Source: Phoronis australis
Lineage: Eukaryota > Phoronida > Phoronidae
Assembly: GCA_002633005.1 (NCBI GenBank)
Contig: NMRA01000247.1
Location: forward strand, 193,401-257,400
Direction: 5' to 3'
Length of the DNA stretch: 64,000 nt
Both the position numbers and the translations under genes were made by a program. The notes below the pieces were generated by a model. It was not told the origin of the DNA. It made no database searches and worked only from the letters and a program-made list of their open reading frames with translations. Positions 62,501-64,000 of this stretch are shown piece after piece. The stretch's first letter is position 1. Each line of letters starts with the position of its first letter.

Positions 62501-64000
62501 ACACACAAGCTTAGAGTGGAAAGAGGGGGAGTTATCTCAAGTACAGAAATGACATAGCACAAAATTTTTCAATCCATTAAGAGTTTTAAAAATATCAATC
62601 ACTTGATTTCCTGTATCAAAGGGCAATGATGATACTAGACTGCAATTTAGGCAAACCCTGAGACAAGTGTAAAATGATCACAGTTGTGTTTTTTAATTTA
62701 TTGTAACAGCCTTGTTTGTATCAAGATTCCATCTGATAGCAATTTGAGACACACAAATTTCAAAAGTCAAAAGTGGAACAAGTACAAGCTGATGCAGGAT
62801 ATGAGTTAAATATAAAGTTCTAAATTATTAATGAACAGACGATTCACATTTAATATCATTCTTTCTGTGAACAAGGACTGCCACAAGACCAGCAAGGTGT
62901 AACTTCACAATAGAGGGCACTGCTTGCTATCACACTTTTACAATCTTGCATGCCACTGGGAAGTCATTATTGACTAAATGTGAATGATTTAACTGTGATT
63001 CGTCTCCGTGATATCAACTAGATGTAAGTAGAGATTGAGTGAACACAAATCTACTGATAAGTGAATCAGAGTATGTGCATAATGAAATAAACAGTGCAGT
63101 AGTGTTGAAATAGTTGGTTAGTGTTCCTTTAAAAAAGGAAGGTGTAACAATAAGAAACTGACATGGAGACAGACACAATAAATAAGAGATATGTGCACAG
63201 TGTAATGCAGTGTAAGGTGCAGGGCTGCAATAGGGACTTTACATTTACCATTGTATAAGGTGATGTTTCCTGAAACAAATAAACAAAACAACTGTTGCTT
63301 GGAAACTCTTAAAGTCACATAAAACATAATTCTAGGTCTTGGTCAGTCTTCATAATTATAATAACTTAAAGACGAAATTAAAAATAACAAGTTCACTCAG
63401 TATTCATTACATGAATGAGATGGCTTTAATTAAATCGGAATCTGTACTCACACATGTTCATTTCAAAGTTTCAACTACTAAATTGACTATGGTCTGTGTG
63501 CGGTTAGGTGAAGATTCTGAGACAGTAAAACGATAAACATATATACATGTTCCATACTCAATAACTTAACTTTTATTTAACTTTCAGCCATTCACAGAGA
63601 CCTCTCCGACTATGCTACACATTTAGCACTTCAATTCATATTTCTAAAAACCTGGAATTGACTTTTTCAACAAAATAAGAAATAGGCCTTGCATTGAATT
63701 GCTAGATGTGACGAATATTCGTTGTATTTATTATTTTCCAATAATTCTCCACAAAATCAATTAAGATAATCTAACGACTCTTAACATAGTTGATTTCTCA
63801 TCATATTAAACAGTTGGACAATTCAGGAGTCACCCCGCAGTAACAGTAGCAGTAAGTGTTCATAGCCACCTAGGCTGTCTGGTCAAACATTGAAAGGAAG
63901 ATGTCAATATCACAAGATATAGCTAACAGGTGGCGTGTCAAGCAGATAAATGGCCTTAAAACATAAGTAATCAAGTTAATGTTACCTCCAATAGCATCAC
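32167..64000 (-). CDS. Giant transmembrane protein: GCC2/GCC3 ectodomain, TM helix, coiled coil, M48-like domain (N-terminus beyond window)
   Basis: Thirty-eight exon segments join with consistent phases and GT...AG borders into one frame of about 2,920 residues, ending at the stop at 32167-32169. In this fragment, residues 1 to about 1,000 are cysteine-rich GCC2/GCC3 (ephrin-receptor-like) repeats; about 1,000-1,245 a juxtamembrane beta-rich region; about 1,247-1,268 one transmembrane helix; about 1,330-2,404 charged coiled coil; about 2,404-2,760 a globular part with an M48-peptidase-like core; the end is coiled coil and a Lys/Ser-rich basic tail. GCC2/GCC3 modules are extracellular, so a type I single-pass topology is likely. 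I cannot assign a named gene or function. A matrix or ligand receptor anchoring an intracellular scaffold is a possibility, not shown by sequence. It could in principle be more than one transcript, but every visible phase joins. Confidence 0.88.
32590..32612. repeat. GT/GC microsatellite
   Basis: A run of (gc)n passes into (gt)n in the intron next to the last exon of the giant gene. Confidence 0.85.
33404..33513 (-). CDS. Giant gene exon: linker
   Basis: This 110-bp exon, phase 1 to 0, encodes KTLMPRRVADTANMTGTALW and QTFVNKMEDKNKVKHV. Confidence 0.86.
34147..34289 (-). CDS. Giant gene exon: post-domain linker
   Basis: The exon encodes LTKYTSFHVHSKLQDYLGDV and SAKYHGTMAAVDTELFDRNA. It is 143 bp, phase 2 to 1. 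Confidence 0.88.
34779..35067 (-). CDS. Giant gene exon: second half of M48-like domain
   Basis: The exon encodes DLRDDTDPEFTKEFYRALTV and CDDLFFARYRQSSNPSISST, then an acidic loop and DVKLLPATDIEGVHFNKERL. The acceptor follows a (GGTCA)n array. It is 289 bp, phase 1 to 2. Confidence 0.91.
35081..35113. repeat. (GGTCA)n array at a splice acceptor
   Basis: Four perfect ggtca units, an interruption, and two more lie 14-46 bases upstream (minus-strand sense) of the exon starting at 35067. On that strand each unit reads tgacc and creates ctgac, a good branch-point match. Confidence 0.8.
35737..36069 (-). CDS. Giant gene exon: M48-like core with degenerate zinc motif
   Basis: This 333-bp exon encodes LDVREFVVYKYGCFIMDLIA, HTPVTLLLAKKTPANKNFTH, NSFYYDANNRILYVRTSRMD and QFAMVIAHSLSHIKSG. 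The last part, together with the next exon's GDL, resembles the M48 (HtpX/Ste24) peptidase zinc helix HExxH-x3-GD, with Ser in place of the catalytic Glu (HSLSH). The preceding strand pattern also fits M48. Zinc binding may survive while catalysis should not. The family assignment is inferred from motif and layout. Confidence 0.92.
36274..36574 (-). CDS. Giant gene exon: low-complexity linker into globular domain
   Basis: The exon encodes a Ser/Gly/Gln-rich linker (MQPTGTGSSQQLQPSANAVG) and then a helical segment (DDAEFIALLMQSPLYQKVEQ). It is 301 bp, phase 0 to 1. Confidence 0.9.
37561..37692 (-). CDS. Giant gene exon: end of main coiled coil
   Basis: The exon encodes EKLRKRREEKLKAKQAQAQE and TRREFDQQQKREQEQLKADE, a highly charged single helix or coiled coil. 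It is 132 bp, phase 0-0. Confidence 0.91.
37693..39213 (-). other. Intron of the giant gene
   Basis: Besides the Penelope-like fragment there is no gene. The stretch 38160-39200 is AT-rich with no clear element. The phase 0 exons on either side join directly. Confidence 0.55.
37863..38160 (+). pseudogene. Penelope-like retroelement fragment
   Basis: The plus-strand frame reads RNNIRVTIPFISGVSDRIKS, RNFDIATALKPINSPRSQLV and WVKDKVPRDK. This matches the linker between the reverse transcriptase and the GIY-YIG endonuclease of Penelope-like elements (pattern VPF..GVSE+I+..L...I...FKP..+LR..LV..KDK.P...). The frame decays before any YIG motif. It is antisense to the host gene, in an intron of the giant gene. 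Confidence 0.55.
39214..39351 (-). CDS. Giant gene exon: coiled coil
   Basis: The exon encodes DEIQRLASQGASEDEQQRIL and LQKHINAIDADKLRMQSSLQ. It is 138 bp, phase 0-0. Confidence 0.9.
39887..40050 (-). CDS. Giant gene exon: coiled coil
   Basis: The exon encodes EFEASEKSRIEAELNGFNQE and KKKVEYLANRKEEIVKVNRQ. It is 164 bp, phase 1 to 0. Confidence 0.91.
40212..40630. repeat. Perfect 171-bp inverted repeat with 77-bp spacer
   Basis: Arm 40212-40382 and arm 40460-40630 are exact reverse complements as far as I can read, all 171 bases. The spacer is 40383-40459. It lies in an intron of the giant gene and shows no ORF or terminal motif of a known transposon. Confidence 0.9.
41174..41510 (-). CDS. 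Giant gene exon: coiled coil
   Basis: The exon encodes KEDLDPEELQQRKAQLLNQH, AVTDWEVQYARAKLELKERH and LENVKARLEQQRRDKEEQLR. It is 337 bp, phase 0 to 1. Confidence 0.92.
41590..42005. mobile_element. Interspersed repeat, probably SINE-like or LINE 3' end
   Basis: The phrases ccaaatttcatgaaaatcgg, ttaaggacctttgaaaatag, ccaaatttcaataacatcct, agagatacagccgtggacgc and a run of gacgcccgga-like units recall common interspersed repeats of marine invertebrates. The exact family cannot be set. Confidence 0.45.
42516..42761 (-). CDS. Giant gene exon: coiled coil
   Basis: The exon encodes AKEVEQKAMIDGIQENGIED and LAKRHAQELRDLDSEFAAKK. The donor gtg|gtatgt is preferred over the overlapping gtggta by consensus and frame. 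It is 246 bp, phase 0-0. Confidence 0.9.
43731..43934 (-). CDS. Giant gene exon: coiled coil repeat module
   Basis: The exon encodes LIAAHQQELEDLADKLDNDR and REKLAERKRRKMAELRRKQD, parallel to exon 47582-47757. It is 204 bp, phase 0-0. Confidence 0.92.
44947..45034 (-). mobile_element. Palindromic MITE, copy B
   Basis: Read on the minus strand this starts atagtcagatataatgtgct and aligns across its length with the 16911-17013 element, including the GATGCCCGTTATTCAGT core and TTCTCAAAATACGGGCAC. It ends 13 bases from the donor-side boundary of the exon at 45047-45253. Confidence 0.65.
45047..45253 (-). CDS. Giant gene exon: coiled coil
   Basis: The exon encodes ERAKEQMRIKHSEHHHQLAS and ISEFERERSRVIHEKKNRQA. 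It is 207 bp, phase 0-0. A MITE copy sits 13 bases beyond its donor. Confidence 0.91.
45768..45968 (-). CDS. Giant gene exon: coiled coil
   Basis: The exon encodes AKLANRRARKLKEQKRQSED and QSVAQHEMDDMFRAPDVRYD. It is 201 bp, phase 0-0. Confidence 0.91.
46192..46320 (-). CDS. Giant gene exon: coiled coil
   Basis: The exon encodes LSVSNPDIDAVRQQHILDQY and ALEEELSNQKDRQLSEFQ. It is 129 bp, phase 0-0. Confidence 0.91.
46446..46856 (-). CDS. Giant gene exon: long coiled coil
   Basis: This 411-bp phase 0-0 exon encodes 137 residues of heptad-rich helix, including RRLEKQRSTQLAQLRRRMGN, RRRKKLDEIRDDFEQEKMSV and AEVDKVNAEFDHEEAQHVKE. Confidence 0.94.
47090..47284 (-). CDS. Giant gene exon: coiled coil linker
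   Basis: The exon encodes ADQAGLPLPVASPDNTENKI and SLEALLSEEHAGLVNAQSDI. It is 195 bp, phase 0-0. Confidence 0.9.
47582..47757 (-). CDS. Giant gene exon: coiled coil repeat module
   Basis: The exon encodes NLTESEINDIMAAHQADLER and KLAEKRRRKEQELHEKHKAE. The HQ..LE......DND...R......KLAE.RRRK..EL pattern also occurs in exon 43731-43934, pointing to an internal repeat. Confidence 0.92.
48197..48368 (-). CDS. Giant gene exon: coiled coil
   Basis: The exon encodes LQGSSEMLRRQNNEKLNLER and IQDYESIRQRLLEEKAAELA, with a clear heptad pattern. It is 172 bp, phase 0 to 1. Confidence 0.9.
48965..49149 (-). CDS. Giant gene exon: helical segment
   Basis: The exon encodes GNTREAELMTALKILLDRLN and ITITEEMIRHAGLVGGGTTT. 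It ends in phase 0 (aat|gtaagt), and all the downstream coiled-coil exons as far as 42516-42761, except the pair at 47582-48368, begin and end in phase 0. Confidence 0.9.
49498..49827 (-). CDS. Giant gene exon: start of coiled coil
   Basis: The exon encodes VGADLENFNVRVLYDKLEDQ, LAAQLAKQEQDLRDFYERMS and KLEELERERSRRGDGAE. The heptad pattern begins here. It is 330 bp, phase 1-1. Confidence 0.92.
50160..50227 (-). CDS. Giant gene exon: cytoplasmic linker
   Basis: This 68-bp exon, phase 2 to 1, encodes ESMSHAGHSIGGSVESGLAD. The Ser/Gly/His-rich linker is the start of the cytoplasmic part. Confidence 0.85.
50869..51046 (-). CDS. Giant gene exon: transmembrane helix and first cytoplasmic residues
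   Basis: The exon opens with an uninterrupted hydrophobic run (MLVFLAVCVLAVVIAVIV) and then WRPRDAGIYPMKHWAPKW, a positively charged stop-transfer flank. This is the only clear membrane segment in the protein. It predicts a type I single-pass topology with the cysteine repeats outside. Confidence 0.93.
51386..51534 (-). CDS. Giant gene exon: last extracellular segment
   Basis: The exon encodes REAIIVVKPAGATCSAAESR (end of the beta domain) and a Ser/Asn-rich stalk SSSSNNLVAIGVQKNESLNE before EPDWGLII. It is 149 bp, phase 2 to 1. Confidence 0.9.
52121..52466 (-). CDS. Giant gene exon: juxtamembrane beta-rich, possibly cupredoxin-like domain
   Basis: This 346-bp exon encodes EVPNPLICLEINDQILFRVT, SNYPVYVKNHLYNSNPSFDY and SFLHVFTEAGTNVFADSQS. 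The hydrophobic strand pattern and the F-x-F-T-E-x-G-x-x-V-F turn recall cupredoxin folds, but no His/Cys/Met copper ligand set is apparent. The domain assignment is inference. Confidence 0.9.
53020..53152 (-). CDS. Giant gene exon: juxtamembrane region
   Basis: This 133-bp exon encodes TLTNVIGPEPTAPAAKKTIV and NYWSDRVTGRVATTDASQAA. Its acceptor (aatgtttcag) lies only about 10 bases from a 56-bp minisatellite array. No known domain is assigned. Confidence 0.88.
53163..53442. repeat. Minisatellite, five 56-bp units
   Basis: The unit aagtattatcctcaccatgg followed by ttggtactgtggagtaacat, gtgaacaatg and aacaat starts at 53163, 53219, 53275, 53331 and 53387, with very few differences between copies. 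It lies about 10 bases from the acceptor of exon 53020-53152. Confidence 0.95.
53938..54082 (-). CDS. Giant gene exon: end of cysteine-rich region
   Basis: This 145-bp exon encodes CKCNQYVTAAEVCDAECRKK followed by a non-cysteine stretch (DMTIKVERGSDGSVGLTSTD). It marks the change from cysteine modules to the juxtamembrane domain. It ends in phase 0 at gtg|gtgagt. Confidence 0.9.
54311..55487 (-). CDS. Giant gene exon: large 1,177-bp exon with many GCC2/GCC3 repeats
   Basis: By far the largest exon, it encodes about 392 residues with roughly eight cysteine modules (for example CPEGHYCEEGVGPTECP, CHICPGGYWCNNT, CPAGYYCPNGTINPMPCNYP, CLECPSGLYTNTEGQTKCKV). It ends in a different cysteine pattern (CKCIGKFRNFQPSDGSCECQ and CDEQCPNGGGTFEDDR). 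Several NxS/T sites are present. Neighbouring modules are split over small exons, so several introns may have been lost here. Confidence 0.95.
55900..56174 (-). CDS. Giant gene exon: GCC2/GCC3 repeats
   Basis: The exon encodes GGELRGNCSQGYFCLSGSDS, CAGPCPAGFFCPEGTTDPVA and CALCPGGYWCKEG. It is 275 bp, phase 2 to 1. Confidence 0.93.
57014..57449 (-). CDS. Giant gene exon: several GCC2/GCC3 repeats
   Basis: This 436-bp exon (phase 1 to 2) carries four consecutive cysteine modules, including CLPCTGGYYCAIAGL, CAAGYYCPSNYT, CPVGHYCPQGSANPLVCPPG and CPSYHYCPEGSQYPTKCPNG. The donor is tgcag|gtgagg. Confidence 0.93.
57484..57670. mobile_element. Fold-back (palindromic) MITE in intron of the giant gene
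   Basis: Left arm 57484-57567 and right arm 57590-57670 are imperfect reverse complements, with a 22-base loop (cgctgggcctagctaggtgg core). The innermost part (cagaagagagaatatagtg) is exact and the outer parts contain small differences and one short gap. Confidence 0.85.
57985..58149 (-). CDS. Giant gene exon: GCC2/GCC3 repeat
   Basis: The exon encodes PCSAGYYCEGGADSATPGPS and CPAGNYCPMGTPTPQKCPPG. It is 165 bp, phase 1-1, with acceptor tttgtcag and donor actg|gtgagt. Confidence 0.92.
58843..58986 (-). CDS. Giant gene exon: GCC2/GCC3 repeat
   Basis: The exon encodes YYCPAGVNPLACPGGTFNNI and CTDCSVGQYCLGPGNVIPT. It is 144 bp, phase 1-1, with acceptor tttattcag and donor acag|gtgagt. Confidence 0.92.
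59230..59670. repeat. Possible interspersed repeat related to 16.7-17.5 kb
   Basis: Phrases such as acttgccctaaagcaacatg, acttgcactagggcccgtta and cttgttttagagcaactcg echo those in the DAPK intron at 16690-17560. The similarity is patchy. Confidence 0.3.
60110..60339 (-). CDS. Giant gene exon: GCC2/GCC3 repeats
   Basis: The exon encodes YVCVGGSNTAQPGFPGTEHM, then CPRGHMCPEGTGTEIGCPIG and CTMCPAASMCHETNMTNPVA. The acceptor is ctttccag and the donor is caag|gtgtgt (phase 1). Confidence 0.92.
61094..61120 (-). CDS. Giant gene, 27-bp microexon with two cysteines
   Basis: The stretch CAAAGCTTGCACTCATTGTT... between gtccttgcag and gtaaga encodes GKACTHCFPG when joined to its neighbours (phase 2-2). 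It completes the cysteine spacing CSEGKACTHCFPGYVCVGG, which supports the call. Confidence 0.75.
61517..61737 (-). CDS. Giant gene exon: GCC2/GCC3 repeat
   Basis: The exon starts in phase 0 (INASNSASFTGNSRCPLGYY) and includes CPRGKFSNNAGLTAESECSL and CPPGHYCD. Its donor gagg|gtgagt leaves two bases to be completed by the next microexon. Confidence 0.9.
62180..62433 (-). CDS. Giant gene exon: GCC2/GCC3 repeats
   Basis: The exon encodes 84 residues beginning QPVVNPAPCPVGHYCPLATG and containing CPAGTYAPAEKYEKEADCLP, the CPxGxYC / CxPCxAGxYC pattern of GCC2/GCC3 modules. It ends in phase 0 at cat ttg|gtaaga. Confidence 0.92.
63249..63269 (-). CDS. Giant gene, 21-bp microexon
   Basis: Between tttgtttcag and gtaaatgt lie 21 bases encoding GNITLYN with phase 1 on both sides. 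This joins the flanking exons in frame and adds an N-glycosylation site. Such a short exon is only moderately certain. Confidence 0.6.
63986..64000 (-). CDS. Giant gene, exon cut by window edge
   Basis: On the minus strand the edge reads GTGATGCTATTGGAG followed by gtaaca, a plausible donor. The reading GDAIG fits the inter-repeat linker seen at the start of the 54311-55487 exon (GDAIKHPCPEG). The phase (1) fits the next exon. Confidence 0.45.

Larger units (their letters stand above)
42762..64000 (-). other. Remaining introns of the giant gene
   Basis: Introns longer than 300 bases without separately listed elements include 42762-43730, 43935-45046, 45254-45767, 47758-48196, 48369-48964, 49150-49497, 50228-50868, 51535-52120, 52467-53019, 55488-55899, 56175-57013, 58150-58842, 58987-60109, 60340-61093, 61738-62179, 62434-63248 and 63270-63985. 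I see AT-rich DNA without exons that would be required for frame, and no RNA genes. Extra phase-symmetric exons in the longer introns cannot be excluded. Confidence 0.5.

Overview
This window is nuclear DNA from an animal. Genes are split into many small exons with GT...AG introns of a few hundred bases to a few kilobases. Non-coding DNA looks AT-rich and is full of diverged transposon fragments, fold-back elements and minisatellites. A DAPK orthologue with ten ankyrin units, together with a giant GCC2/GCC3-type receptor-like gene, fits a marine invertebrate. A hemichordate, lancelet or similar deuterostome is my best guess, but species cannot be fixed from the sequence alone. One ambiguous base (N) lies at 20081.

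Two protein-coding genes lie tail to tail. On the + strand, 15 exons between 7912 and 26177 encode the last ~1,029 residues of a death-associated protein kinase (DAPK1 type): ten ankyrin units, a ROC GTPase-like domain, a COR domain and a C-terminal death domain. The kinase and calmodulin-binding exons are not in the window and should lie upstream of position 1; bases 1-7911 read as intron carrying two copies of a terminal-inverted-repeat transposon.

On the - strand, from the right edge (64000) down to a stop at 32167, 38 exon segments join in perfect phase into one open reading frame of about 2,920 residues, with the N-terminus beyond the right edge. I do not recognise it as a named gene. 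Its layout is: a long cysteine-rich ectodomain of GCC2/GCC3 (ephrin-receptor-like) repeats (64000-54311); a juxtamembrane beta-rich, possibly cupredoxin-like domain (54082-51386); a single transmembrane helix (exon 50869-51046); a long charged coiled-coil cytoplasmic region built of phase-0 exons (50227-37561); a globular domain resembling M48 metallopeptidases but with the catalytic Glu replaced (36574-34147); and a short coiled coil with a basic tail (33513-32167).

Between the two stop codons (26178-32166) I see no gene, only 3' flanks with a hairpin, a diverged ~155-bp tandem repeat and a ~640-bp tandem duplication. Introns of both genes carry mobile-element debris: a LINE reverse-transcriptase fragment, a Penelope-like fragment, MITEs, a perfect 171-bp inverted repeat, and a 56-bp x 5 minisatellite directly at a splice acceptor. 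The most interesting object is the giant - strand gene, a transmembrane protein that seems to join a cysteine-rich ectodomain to an intracellular M48-like pseudo-peptidase through a long coiled coil.
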